From: Adineta vaga
Lineage: Eukaryota; Rotifera
NCBI GenBank assembly: GCA_021613535.1
Contig: CP075494.1
Coordinates: 8,866,001-8,930,000 of the forward strand
DNA length: 64,000 bases
Reading direction: 5' to 3'
Part shown: positions 50,212 to 61,901 of the stretch, one piece after another
Position numbering within the stretch: the stretch's first letter is position 1
Layout of the letters: each line of letters starts with the position of its first letter
Notes under the pieces: model-generated
What the model was told of the DNA's origin: nothing
What the model saw: only the letters and a program-made list of their open reading frames with translations
Database searches by the model: none
Program-made: the position numbers and the translations under genes

Positions 50212-51735
50212 AAAGATGCCTCACATTAAAAAAATTCCTCAATCTTCTCCTTGGTGATCGGTCGTCATTTTTGCTTTCTCTTTTTTCTTCTTTTTGCGTC
50301 CATCTGTTGACAGCAATGTATATGGATAAAAAATCTCGTTCAATAATCTCTATTTTCTTTTATGAATAGCAATCATAATGACTATTTTTTTCTCCTTCTT
50401 GAAGAAAATAAAAAAGAAACAGTGAATCGATCATCACATTAGATTATCTATTGCTCTTTATAGCGCCACTTTCTGATATCATGAATCAGATCTAAATTGA
50501 TGACTGTTGTAGATAACATCATCTTTTCACGTACTCAAAGTGACGTACGATAGAAAAGAACACAACCATTGAATTACTCTGAAGCAGATTAAGAATTATA
50601 TCACGGTCGACATCTTTCAAGCGTAGGCAACGACGCATATTCAAACTACGTAATCTCTTTTTCCTGCACTTTTAGATTGCATCCACAGAGAAAACCTCTA
50701 TAGGACTAAATCTTTATTTGTCAAAACAGGAAATATTTTTCTAAAACATGTTACGTTATGAATATCAGTCGTTTCAAATAGAAATTGCCGAGTTCAACAA
50801 ATCTGTTAATGTTTTCCTTATATATAGAATATAGTGGAGTTCAAAAATATTTACATTTTCGTTTTCATTCAAGTAACATATTTCCTGAAACGGTTGATTT
50901 TTCTATATAGTCAACAGTTGTTCAGTGAAGTATAATGTTCTCGTAAGAGATATGTCATTAACTGAGATCTAATGCGATGAATAATGGATTATATATATAT
51001 ATATCAAAAAATGTTTTTATAAGAGAAAAACAACAGTTATATTATATTTAATATACATGCAAAATTCGAACTGAGGCACGTCTGAATATGACTGCTTGTC
51101 AAAGGCACTGTCCAAAACAGATACTTCTTAAAATATGTTGTCAAGTTTGTTAAATAAATTCATTTAGAAAACGAACAGCTCGAATTCCTATTAATAGCAT
51201 ATTAAGACACTGATAACTTCTCAAAAGAATATAGAAACGATGACAAACGATTATTCTGTGTATATATCTATCACTGCTGAATGCATTAGAACGCTTATCA
51301 ATGAAATAAAGCCTCTATTTCCGTAAATATCAAATACATATATGGCACCACGAATGTAAAGAAATCTCTCAAACAATTTAGACTAACGAAGTGTGTTATA
51401 ATTCTATCAGAACTACTTCTTATTGTATATGTTTACCCAGAATACTCTATCTTTAAATGAATCATCTCTTTGTGTTATCTTGTTTTCCTAATAAGATCCA
51501 CATCCACTATAGTAATCGCTTTTATCATTAATATTTATCCATTTCAAGCAGTTATCCATAGAGATTCCTACTCTTTAGATATCATGTCATTACAAGTGTT
51601 GATGTTAGTTTTTACTGATCTAGGTTTCATATTTATTATTTATCATAAATTAAGATGAATGATGCAAATAAAAAATCTTCCACACAAGTACACAGCATGC
51701 ACACATTTAAGATATAGTTTTGTCAAGCGATTGAA
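50212..51735. other. Intergenic region, nothing recognised
   Basis: About 1.5 kb between convergent genes. Contains an (AT)n run at about 50990-51004. The 62-codon frame at 51470-51658 has no supporting signal. Confidence 0.55.
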
Positions 51736-52690
51736 CTATTTGGGTTTAGCACAAAAACCAGCTGTTTGATTATTACATAGGTTTTCATAACAACATAAAT
51801 AATGTTTAGCATCGCATTTAAGATTTTTGTCTAATGATTCACCAAATCCGAAACCACCACGAGCAACAGCAGCGCCTGTTTTTGGATCAAATTTCTATGT
51901 TAGAAAAGAAGATATAAAGCGTTTATGAAATTGAATCAGATGCACTCTTCTTTTTCCTTACTGTGTAACAGTATAAGTTCTTGGCACCAAAAGCACCAGA
52001 TGTACGAATTTCAGCTCCATCAAGTTTCTCTGGTTTGCAAGCTTCAGCACCTTTACATTGATAACATGCTTTGACTTCTTTCTTCGGTGTCACTTTGGCT
52101 AAATTAACAATAATGTCTCTAATCATACAATACAAAATATATACGAACCAGCTGGTGGACATGGAGCTTTGGCATGTTTATTACAAAACGCTGTTCTGCA
52201 ACAGACATGAAAACGATCTCGACATTTAAAATTTTTGTCGTATGTTTCACCAAGTCCAAACGCACCTCGTTTTACAACAGCACCCGATTCATTAAATCTC
52301 TGAAAATAAAAAGAATACACTAGAATTATAACATATGAGAAGCTAATTAGATATATACAAACTATATATCAAAGTAGTGAAAGAGACATATTTTAAATCA
52401 AGTATTTTACCGTATAACATGTTAAAACAGCAGCACCAAATGCTCTTGATGTCTTTGTAGCATATTTCTCGAATGGGACACCATTACATTTAGTAATTTT
52501 TTCACCATAAAATTTTAATTTGCTTGATGGGTTTTTATCGTCGCATTGATAACAGATCTTAGCTCTACACAAATCAAATTGCACTATAGTCACTATAATT
52601 AACAATAGCAAAGTAAAAATTTTTAATATTTTATTAGTAATAAAGCTTACAGTAAAGAAAGATAGCGACGACAGTAAGTTTGGATAGCAT
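51736..52690 (-). CDS. Secreted protein with two Ly6/uPAR-like domains
   Basis: Five exons, 52690-52651, 52592-52411, 52299-52149, 52098-51962 and 51894-51736, give 222 residues. A signal peptide (M-L-S-K-L-T-V-V-A-I-F) crosses the first intron. Two homologous Cys-rich units follow, each encoded by two exons split at the same place after the C-Y-T motif: I-C-Y-Q-C-D-D ... C-C-R-T-A-F-C-N-K and A-C-Y-Q-C-K-G ... C-C-Y-E-N-L-C-N-N. The C-Y-Q-C start and C-C-x4-C-N end are the Ly6/uPAR (three-finger fold) signature. Shared exon phase and the repeated R-G-(A/G)-F-G-(L/F)-G-E motif show internal duplication. The tail (F-C-A-K-P-K) has no GPI signal, so the protein is probably secreted. Role unknown. 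Confidence 0.85.
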
Positions 52691-53101
52691 GTTTTTCTAC
52701 ACAAGAATATGCTGTGATATACAAGATATACAATCTGAATCTATACGAGAGAGAAGAAATAGTTGACTGGTATAGCATATACTTTCTCTCTGGATAATAT
52801 TGATGTCAGCATTGGGACGATAAGCTTCAAGGTCGTTTACTGTAAATCATCTATTAAGTAGATGTATGCGACAGCAATCATTCGCTAGGAAGAGAAGTAT
52901 ATTTAGTAGATGACAGTTGTGGTCTAGAAAATCTGATGATAGATAACAGATTTGTTTCTCTATATGAAAATACAGTAAGATAAACAATAAAGTATCTATG
53001 CTATCATTTGTATTCTTCTTTTTCAAACCATGTTCATAACGCAAAAAAAAACGAGAAGAACATGAAAAAGAAAAGAAAACCAAAACAAACATGATTGTTC
53101 A
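52691..53101. other. Spacer between two minus-strand genes
   Basis: 410 bp holding the upstream region of the Ly6-like gene and the 3' region of the GTSF1-like gene; no other feature seen. Confidence 0.5.
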
Positions 53102-54516
53102 TTATGTTGTTTTAGGTGGCAGACGACCCTAGAATTACATATAGATCGATATGATTCAATACTTATAGATATAATATTCTAAAATGAAGAAAATACTTAC
53201 GGGTACAGGCGGAGGTGTACCTAATAAACAACAAGTACCACGACCAGCACCACCAAGAAGCTGTAATGTTCGAATCTTCATCAAATTTTTTCTGAAATCG
53301 TACATAAAAATATTCAAGATAATGATTAGAAAAGTAAATAGAAAGAAGGGATGCATTTCATCGTCAACATCTGATTGAATATTGAGTGACATCTCAGTAC
53401 TTCGATTTTAAATTATAATTCATGAAATAATTCCTATCTTTCTGAAATACGGTATACTTTCAGGTTTTAAAACTTACGTAATATCATCTGTTTCAACTGG
53501 ATGAATTTGACCATCATTATCATATTCTTCAAAAACATCTATAACAAAATTCAGATAATTAACATTATATCAGTTTTCGTTTTCAACATAGTTGCTTAAA
53601 AACATACGTGCTTGTTTGATAATCTTTGCAGATGTATAATTATTTGTCTCGACTGCTTGTTGAGCATTTTTGCTAAGCTTATCATTGTGTAAGCTATATT
53701 CAATTTCTTCCTGTTTTCTGTCTCTTGAAAAATGTTCAAGAACCGGTGGTGACAATGCTCTAAATAAAATATACACAATAGAAACGGTGAAAAATCAAAT
53801 AAATAATTGATACGAACTGAACTGATGGTGATACCATCGATTGTTCACTAAAAACAAACATATTTAGTTTATAGTCAAATGCAGTCTTTGTGTGAAATTA
53901 CTTCATTGTGGCACTCTTTGCTCGACGTTCACGAATATCATCTAAATAGATATATACATTAGAGTTTTTTATAAAAATAGATTTTAGATCCTTATACAAT
54001 ACTTACCATCCCAATCTTCAGTTGCATTAACATCACAAAACATTTGCCAATTAGTTGGTGCAGAAGACCGATGACAATCATCAGACCATGGTCGACCTGG
54101 AGCTAAAATAGATGATAACTTATGTAATTGACACAAACGAAATTCTATGTTAAGACACTTACGAATATCAGAAAGTCCAATCAACACAGTACTTGTATTG
54201 ATTGCATCAGGACATGTTGACATATGATCAAGCAAATCATGTGGCGTTGTCAAATGATTAGCATTAAAAACACACCGGACTCGATGAATATGAGGATTTG
54301 CCTATAAATAAGCGGAATTTTTTACATTATATATGGTGAAATACACCTTTTAAACTTACAATCATACAACGTCGAATATGATATTGAAATCTCTTAGCAA
54401 GAACTTGATGATTAAGATCAATTGGACAACGCCAAAAATCTATTGTTCAAAAATGAAATTATCACAAATTTAATTAAATATCTCTTACCATCTGGACATA
54501 GATAGAGATTGGACAT
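53102..54516 (-). CDS. GTSF1/Asterix-like protein with two CHHC zinc fingers
   Basis: Ten short exons: 54516-54489, 54439-54360, 54301-54163, 54102-54007, 53941-53902, 53847-53818, 53759-53608, 53538-53478, 53291-53201 and 53128-53102, giving 247 residues. The N-terminal half has two U11-48K-type CHHC fingers: C-P-I-D-L-N-H ... H-I-R-R-C and C-V-F-N-A-N-H ... H-M-S-T-C-P-D, with the 6-residue C-to-H and H-x3-C spacing of gametocyte-specific factor 1. GTSF1/Asterix assists Piwi proteins in piRNA-guided silencing in the germ line. After the fingers come W-rich motifs (P-W-S-D-D, T-N-W-Q-M-F, E-D-W-D), which in GTSF1 homologs bind Piwi, then a longer charged tail than the roughly 165 residues usual for the family. 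The last two exons (L-G-G-A-G-R-G-T-C-C and P-P-P-V-P-G-R-L-P-P) are the least certain; the final intron of 72 nt was chosen over read-through to a stop at 53156. Confidence 0.82.
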
Positions 54517-56254
54517 TGTTCAATTATTATATTAGCTTTTGTTTTTTATATCTAGAATCAACAAATATATGTAATAAATAACATAGAAAAGAAGAAAGCG
54601 AAACTTATTGTTCATATATTACGTCGAGAGTTCGAATATTAAATAATAGCAGCCTACCGTTTACACAAATGTACTATAGTATAGAAACTCTATCTATATG
54701 AACTAACAACTTGAAAAGCTCTAAATATATTGACTCAAGTTAAATCTAAATCTAAAAAAAGTTTCTATAACTCAATTTCAGTGCATAAAGTATATTCAGA
54801 TAAAAGCATTCTATAAAGAATTGAGCCGATCATATTTTCATACTATAACTGCACCGAACTACTATTCTTGGTTATATATACACATAGATAATACAAACTT
54901 CAACGAATTTTCTATAATATTTCAACATTAAATAACATGAACAGTTAATTCTACATCGTAGATCGAAGAATTGGATGCGAAAACAGTTGGTTCCAAGATA
55001 TTTCTGATGAGATTTTCCTAACACTATAATATTCTGAATTAAAAGATTTTGTAACTATTTTTTTTGTCGAAAACAACTTTTTTTCTGAGACTTCCAGACG
55101 GAGTTATAACCGTTATCAAAAATTGAAACTATCATACTCAAATGCACTAAAATATAAACTTTATACGTATATTTTAATCATGAGCAAATCTTGTAAAGAT
55201 TCGTGCTATAAATTATTTTCGTTTATATGTAAGAGCTATGAAGAAGTTTATCATATTGTAATTGTGTTTCTCCAAGTAATATACTTTGTGGATTCTTTAC
55301 TGTTCATCTTTCAGAACTTGATACGGGCTAAAATAGTCTTTTTCTAACGTACATGTCCAATATCTTTTGATTCTGTATGTATAATAAAGCAGTTTATGGT
55401 ATTAGCTCACTATGTTTTATTTCATAATAGTGTTGCTTACATGCGACATTATCCTATTATAGATTAATTACACTGGCATAGCAACAGAAAGTTTCATTTT
55501 TTATTCATGTTGCAGAAAACTGGTTACAATCTTATCTCTTTCAGATAAAAATAAATCAATTATTTTTGTACAGATATCTGACTATAGAATAAAACACAAG
55601 TTCACTAATGATAATGACAAAATTGTGAAGACAAAAAGGTGAACACATTTTTTGTCGATATCTGAAGTGTTCATACTTTGTTTATTTTATGATAATAAAT
55701 CATGTTCAGCTGCATCTGTATAATCAACTTTTCCCATTTGATGCTTAACTAGAATTTTGGTTTACAATACAATAGTGCAAGTTATATATGGTGAAAATAG
55801 TATAATATTAATATAAACTACTGTAGAACAGTTTTCTCAATTTTACTTTGCGTACAAAGATTAATTTTGATGAACATGGTCCATTATAAAACACTTCAGA
55901 ATATAAAGTCATATAGATAGAAAATAAAAAAGGAGGTATTTATTAGGATTTCATATGCAAAGAATATGCCTTTACAACATGATAATATTAAAAAAACTTC
56001 GAGAGAATACTTCAGTATAATATGTATTCGCCTAGTCACATACGAAGAAAATAAACGAGTGAAAGAAGACGTAGTCAGAACATCGAAAAGAAAAAAATTA
56101 ACGTCTTACAAGTGTTTTCGTGTATCTACCACATCCTATCGGTCGACGATAGAGAGACAGAGAGAGAATATATATGTTGTTATCAAAAAGAAAAGGTTAA
56201 GCATTATTTATTCATATCAGTATATTTTAAAGAAGAACAGAAGTACAATTGTTA
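54517..56254. other. Intergenic region with diverged repeat copy
   Basis: About 1.7 kb. Segment 54960-55025 resembles 2910-2975. Frames at 55123-55347 and 55966-56277 lack coding signature; the second covers the probable 5' UTR of the ZIP gene. Confidence 0.45.
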
Positions 56255-57340
56255 ATGATGATTACAGTTCGACATAATCCAACAGTAGAAGACAATGGAT
56301 GCGTCCTAGCAGATGAACAGACTGATGAATACAATTTAACTTATCATATTATATCCGTTTTTGTTTTATTGATTGTATCTTTTCTTGGTGCTTCTATATC
56401 TGTGCTTTCTACACGAGTAAAACGTTTACATATTAATCCAATTATTATCAATACTGGAAAATTTTTTGGTAGTGGGTATGTTTCATAGCTATAGTATTTT
56501 TATTTTCTACTCGATATTTCTAGAATCGTATTAGCAACAGGTTTTATTCATATGTTACCAAGTGGAATGAAATTTTTAAATGATCCTTGTTTACCCGATT
56601 CATGGAATGTATATAGTGCTTATGGTGGTCTCTTTGCTATGTTAGCTGCATTAATTATGCAATTTATTGAGTTCATTGCTCATCAACGATATCAATCATT
56701 GAAATCTTCGAAAGCTCATCCCGTCACTGTAGAATCTGAAAGACAAGATAAAAAAGAAGTTCAAATTTCAGTCGTCGATATTGTAGCATCACCCGTGGAA
56801 ATATGTGATGCAAATCATCATTATCATGGTGCTGCTTTTCAAGATGATGTACAAAAACATAAAATAAGTACATATTTACTTGAATTTGGTATAGCTCTTC
56901 ATTCTGTTCTGATTGGTTTGGCATTGGGTACGACAACAGATTCGTTTATTGCTCTATTTGTTGCACTTAGTTTTCATCAATTTTTTGAAGCAATTGCACT
57001 TGGTGCACAAATAGCTCGTTTAGAGCATATATCTTTGAAATCCACTGGTTTGATGGTAATCATTTTTGCTTTGACAACACCAGTTGGAATTGCGATAGGT
57101 ATTGGTATTCATACAAAAACATATAATCCAAAATCAATTGCTTCATTACTTGTCAATGGTATTCTAGACTCTGTTTCAGCAGGTATACTTATTTATATAG
57201 CTTTGGTGAATTTAATCACAGCAGAAATGGGTGTCGGTGCTCATGCATTTCATCAATTGAAAAAACGATTAAAATTCTTATATTTTATCGCATTATATGC
57301 AGGTGTTGCAGCCATGTCTGTTGTTGGACGTTGGGCATAA
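56255..57340 (+). CDS. ZIP family zinc/iron transporter
   Basis: Two exons, 56255-56475 and 56524-57340, give 345 residues. Eight hydrophobic helices with a His-containing loop between TM3 and TM4 (N-H-H-Y-H). Signature helices: G-I-V-L-A-T-G-F-I-H-M-L across the splice junction, H-S-V-L-I-G-L-A-L-G-T (TM4) and H-Q-F-F-E-A-I-A-L-G (TM5), which hold the metal-binding His and Glu. N-D-P-C-L-P-D-S-W after TM2 resembles plant IRT/fungal ZRT and SLC39A1-3 proteins (ZIP subfamilies I/II). It imports Zn2+ or Fe2+ into the cytosol. Start is the first ATG in frame; a second ATG follows at once. Confidence 0.9.
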
Positions 57341-58953
57341 CAGAACAACTGAAAAATGTTGTCGTATTTCTTTGATAAAGTTTTTAAAATTTAAAATAAA
57401 ATATTTGTAATATTAAATTTCTACGTACCGTTTAAGATCATTTGCAAAACTACATACGAATAAGTGACTCAATGAATATACTACGGAAAGCATCCCTTTA
57501 TATATCATAAAGTGTTTGTTTCTTCGCATACAGGGGAGCTGTGATGCACCCCTGTTCTGTCGCTTTCGAAACATGATAAGTATGACAATTGAAATTTTAG
57601 AACAAGAAAAAGATTGCTAACAAACAGAAAGGACAACAATTTCTTTTAAAATTGTATTACTACCTTAGTATACGATCAGCATCAACTATTCCATTCTTTT
57701 TTGTTCGTAACAGACGTTATCGTTCCGTAAAATGTACATCTTCATTAAATTTCACAATCATGCATGTGTTAACTCTTTATTCTTCTACTTGTACACACTA
57801 CAGAGAATTAATGTATTAGTATGAAGCAAACTATAGTGTCTCATTTTACTTTGATAGAAATCATGCGCATGCACAGTCATAATCATAAAATTAGTAAACA
57901 AAAGATGCATAATGAAGGAAGTATTCATATGTACAATCATCAAATGAGAAAGCTATTGGGTATTTAGTACGGATGACGTAATTCTATTTCCTTGATTTTG
58001 AAAAGATAAATGTACAGGTAAAATACATTTATTAAATATACTACGTATAATATGAGAAATACTTTCGCAATGTCATGAGTAATGCGTACATATTATAAAG
58101 AACTATATTTATAAAACGAGAAAATTTCCAACTTGGAAAGAACTATATGTACTTTCCCTCATGAAACATTATTGCTCTATCATCAACAGCTTTTTTTGTT
58201 CAAATTGGACGTAATAAAATATTCGATGTGTAGTATTTCCTCAATGTTATATTGAAAAATATATGCAAACTACCTATAAAATTGATACTAGTTTGAGAAA
58301 TTTCTTGCTGGTTAAGTTTTCACTAATTTTAGAAGTTTGTACATGCGTAGACACATATTACTCTTTGATAGAAATAAAATCAGCTTAAATTTCAATAAAA
58401 ATCGAAATTGCTACAACTGTTAGAGTCAAATAGGTCTATATGTTTTTTAGTGTAGCGACTTTTAACACATGTAAGAAAAGGAAAAAAACGATGCATTAAA
58501 TTAGATATTATCTTGTACTTGTAGTTTATGGACAAAAATTATATATATATAGCTTTGTAGAGCATGTTTTTCATGAGTTACCTGATGCACTGAGAATAAA
58601 CACGTTTGTAAAAAAAGATATGTTTCTAGAATAGAAAGTAAGGTTTTGATATTCGAAAACCTAGTATTATGACATTCAAGTTTCAATTGCTCATCTAGAA
58701 TTTCGAAAAGTCATTCGTTAGAATCATAACAAACTGGAAAAATCCTAATCTACCTTGTCAATCACACATGACTATAATATCTTTCTACATTCGGCAATAA
58801 ACAAATGAAAATGGTTACTCAACTATGACTCTCTCTCTCTTCTTTACATATACTTATATACATAAATATGAGTGTCAGAAATCATTTGTATCCGGGTTTA
58901 ATTTTCGTGCTTCAATTCTATATGCTGTACGATTGTCAGTATCTTTTTAGACA
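57341..58953. other. Intergenic region with a GC-rich hairpin
   Basis: About 1.6 kb of AT-rich DNA. The only outstanding element is a 7-bp GC-rich hairpin, ACAGGGG 57530-57536 with CCCCTGT 57549-57555, loop 12 nt, about 190 bp after the ZIP stop codon. Confidence 0.5.
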
Positions 58954-59933
58954 ATGATTTGCTTATATCGCATTCTAATTTTGTTCGGTTGTTTATTGAT
59001 CGCCTTCGGTAGCGACAGAATCAAACGGCAGGGTGGCGGCGGCGGCGGCGGCGGCGGTGGTGGTGGTGGTGGTGGTGGCGGCGGCGGCGGTGGTGGTGGT
59101 GGTGGTGGCGGTGGTGGTGGTGGTGGTGGTGGTGGTGGAATTGGTTCTGGTAGTGGCAGCGGTGGAGGTAATACAAAATATTTTTTGATTGAAAAAAATC
59201 TTATTTATACTTTTATCACACATAAATGAAAATGTTATCGAAGATCGAAAAAATTCTTTCAAGTTCAGTTTAGTTTCATAAACGAAAATAATTATAGACA
59301 CGAGTAACGACTTTATATTCTATGTTTCTGAATTTTAATTATTATTAGAATCATTTAACTGTATGAAAGAAGATAAAGTTTTTCTATTTAGATATCAGTA
59401 CATCCAAAAATAAAATTATTGTGGGTAGTGTATTAGGTGGTTCAATCGTGCTTGTATTCTGTATTACTTGTTTAATGTCGTGTCTGTGCACCAATCGATG
59501 TTCATTATGCAAAGGTCGTCCATTTCGTTCCAATCGTAGTTATGTTCGAGGTGGAGTTTCCACACCATATGATATGAGCAGAGCAATCTTCAAATCAGGA
59601 ACATATTCATCTTCCTATTACCAGTATGATAGTCTTAAAGGACCACATCTAATGAAACTTGCATTTTATCCTCAAGCTAATTTTCGTGTACATGGTGGAG
59701 GAATAGATGTAGTTGGCACTTACATTATCGATGGTATTTATTCGCCAGCAACACTTCGAATGGGTTTAGACAAAGTTTACCAATTAGGAACAGGTGATCC
59801 AAAGGAAAACTTCGGGCATACAGTTAAAATTCTGGTTGAATGGAAGCATGACAGTCAACAATTTCAAGGCAAATATTATCTTCGACAGAGAGTTCCCGAT
59901 GAAAATCAATTCTTTATTCAACATCACGATTGA
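58954..59933 (+). CDS. Single-pass membrane protein with long poly-glycine ectodomain
   Basis: Two exons, 58954-59167 and 59392-59933, give 251 residues. Signal peptide M-I-C-L-Y-R-I-L-I-L-F-G-C-L-L-I-A, a K-R-Q dibasic site, then about 37 consecutive Gly codons followed by G-S/G-G repeats: a tiny ectodomain. Exon 2 begins with a TM helix (I-V-G-S-V-L-G-G-S-I-V-L-V-F-C-I) and Cys-rich juxtamembrane segment, then about 120 cytoplasmic residues with V-G-T-Y-I-I-D-G-I-Y, Y-Q-L-G-T-G-D-P-K-E-N-F-G-H and Q-F-Q-G-K-Y-Y-L. This looks like a compact beta-sheet domain that I believe recurs in invertebrate and microbial proteins but cannot name. Function unknown. Confidence 0.82.
59033..59139 (+). repeat. 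GGC/GGT trinucleotide repeat
   Basis: About 36 tandem GGY units, all in frame as glycine codons of the gene at 58954, in a genome otherwise rich in A+T. The alternation of GGC and GGT blocks suggests slippage plus point change. Confidence 0.9.
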
Positions 59934-60120
59934 AAATATTAACAATAATATGTATCAGAACTACTGTATATTATGATATAAATGTGTTATTTCACTCTAA
60001 AAACTCTTATTTTTTTGTGCTTTGAATATATTTTAATGTAATCATTTCTGTATTTTATTTTTCGAACAATCTTTTACATTCAGCATGACCAATAAAAAAT
60101 AACATTTCTTGTACAAAGTA

Positions 60121-60217
60121 AGGTGCCGGCAAAGCGAAATTCGAATCAAATTTTTCTTTTTGCACTATTTTTACATAAACTGATACAATTTTATGTGTTG
60201 ATCACGATTATCTGCTT
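60121..60217 (+). repeat. Left terminal inverted repeat
   Basis: Pairs with 60931-61027; shared blocks include GAAATTCGA, TACATAAACTGATACA, TTTTATGTG, TCACGA and TATCTGCTT. Confidence 0.82.
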
Positions 60218-60930
60218 TTTAACCTTAGCAAAATCTTATTTCCGATCTAAAAACTCGAAATATTTCATAGATGTCAGTTTTTGAGAAAAGTCTATCTTTT
60301 CACGAAATATGTAAACAAATTTCATTTTCTCCAATGTTTTCAGATCGGCTCTAGCCTCAAAATTGTGTTTGTGGGGAGCTTGTTTTTATAAACTTATCAA
60401 GTTTTTTCACGTAAGCGATAAAGATGAATATTTTATCTCATTCGTCTTATCATATCATGCCTCAAAAAGTGATGTATCCTTTTTTTTTCTCATTCCTCTC
60501 TCATGTCGAGAAAAAGCGTGTTTACGAGAATGATGAAGAAACAGGCAGATCATTTCTGCATAAAATCGTCATTTTTCATTCATATCGACTGAATATTTGT
60601 TTTAACAGGTAAAAACTGGTGCTGAATCTAAGGAACACGTTTTCAGGATCTTCAAGGATCTCACGAGAGTCTTTGGAAAACCATGAAGGGAATAGGATAC
60701 TTAAGGCAGAATTTGGTATATTTCGTGTCTTTGTTTAAGATAATATAGTTTAGAACTATAGCAAGTCAGTCCGCGATGCCTGAAAGAAGGGCAAGACAAA
60801 ATCAATTGCAGAAAGCAATAGCTTGTCGTTGGTCAAATGTAAATACTTCGAAATGAAATGAGAAGATATCGATGATTGAGAGTGAGTGAGAGTATGGGGA
60901 TTTTAGGATAAGACCAATATCCACACCCTC

Positions 60931-61027
60931 AAGCAGATACTCGTGAGCAGCACATAAAACTGTATCAGTTTATGTAAAAAAAGGGCAGAAAGAAAAACTT
61001 GTCTCGAATTTCACTTTGCCTGCACCT
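60931..61027 (-). repeat. Right terminal inverted repeat
   Basis: Reverse complement of the left repeat with scattered substitutions; ends GCACCT before TA. Confidence 0.82.
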
Positions 61028-61901
61028 TATATCACTCAGTTTCTTCATTTTAATCCCTTTGTTTCATTTTTATTGCAAGTAAAAGAATCAATCCATAAAT
61101 AGGAATTGAGATTATGTTTTAATATTGTGAATACCCTTCTGATAGATAATCAATGGAGAATTCTTTCTAAAATTTATAATTATTTGTGATTGATATACAA
61201 CATACTTTTTCTGTCAATAAAATGTCTTATATGGTCAATGTACGGCACTGTTTATAATATATGACATATCTCTCTGCCAAATCTATATAGCTAATTAGCT
61301 ATCATTTATCATGTCTACTCACATTTTCTTCTCGCTATTTTGCTCTCTGTTTATAGAAAAAGAGGTAATTTTCTTTGCGTAAAGTCAGCTGTAACACGAC
61401 TGTGAATCATCCATTTATCACATATGGAATACTGAATTTTTTCGAATAAGTTAACACTTAAGTTAAGAATTGTTTAGTTATTAAAAATATTTCAATACAT
61501 TTCTTCTGATTTGCTGCTGTTTCTACTTCGCTTTTTTCCTTGTGAAACAGATGTTTCCTTCACATATGCTACATTTTTTCTAGACAATTAAACTTCAATT
61601 CTTTTCTCATCTAATTTTCCGAGAAAGAGAATACTTTTTTTTAAGTTCTCAAAACATTTCGAGTTCGTAACACTTCTTTCAGATAGTATTCATTTTGGCA
61701 TACGACTGAACATTCGAGAGAAACATATGACACAGTATACATGCATATGGATGTCACAGCTTTTTCGAATATAAACCATTGAATGGAACGAATTATGACA
61801 TATTCGAAGGTACGTAATCACACATGGGAAGAATGAAATAACAGTCGATTGTTTTCTTCCTTCTTCCAATCATTCGATCATTTCCTTCCAGGTCACTACT
61901 C
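61028..61901. other. Intergenic region upstream of the unknown acidic gene
   Basis: About 870 bp with pyrimidine-rich blocks and a splice-acceptor-like CTTCCAG ending at 61892, ten bases before the next ATG, which suggests a 5' UTR intron or a trans-splice site. Confidence 0.4.

Larger units (their letters stand above)
60121..61027. mobile_element. Non-autonomous TIR element flanked by TA (Tc1/mariner-type MITE-like)
   Basis: Terminal inverted repeats of about 97 bp: 60121-60217 on the left and 60931-61027 on the right, starting AGGTGC(C/A)GGCAAAG and matching at roughly 80-85% by eye when the right end is reverse-complemented. Both ends abut TA (60119-60120 and 61028-61029), the target duplication of Tc1/mariner-like insertions. 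The 907-bp element has no transposase-like frame; the only internal frame (60424-60612) is short. It sits between the poly-glycine gene and the gene at 61902. Confidence 0.82.

Noticed and set aside
53156-53200. Read-through or 22-nt micro-intron at the end of the GTSF1-like gene
   Set aside because: A 22-nt intron is below any plausible size here; a 72-nt intron with a consensus acceptor to 53128 gives a better Pro-rich ending.
55966-56277. 103-codon frame before the ZIP gene
   Set aside because: Basic, featureless and running past the ZIP start in another frame; no homology seen.
58993-59301. Antisense Thr/Ala-rich frame over the glycine repeat
   Set aside because: Simple mirror of the GGY repeat; the sense strand has signal peptide, splice site and TM.
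60424-60612. 62-codon frame inside the TIR element as a transposase fragment
   Set aside because: No D-D-E/D catalytic or helix-turn-helix signature; length is within chance.
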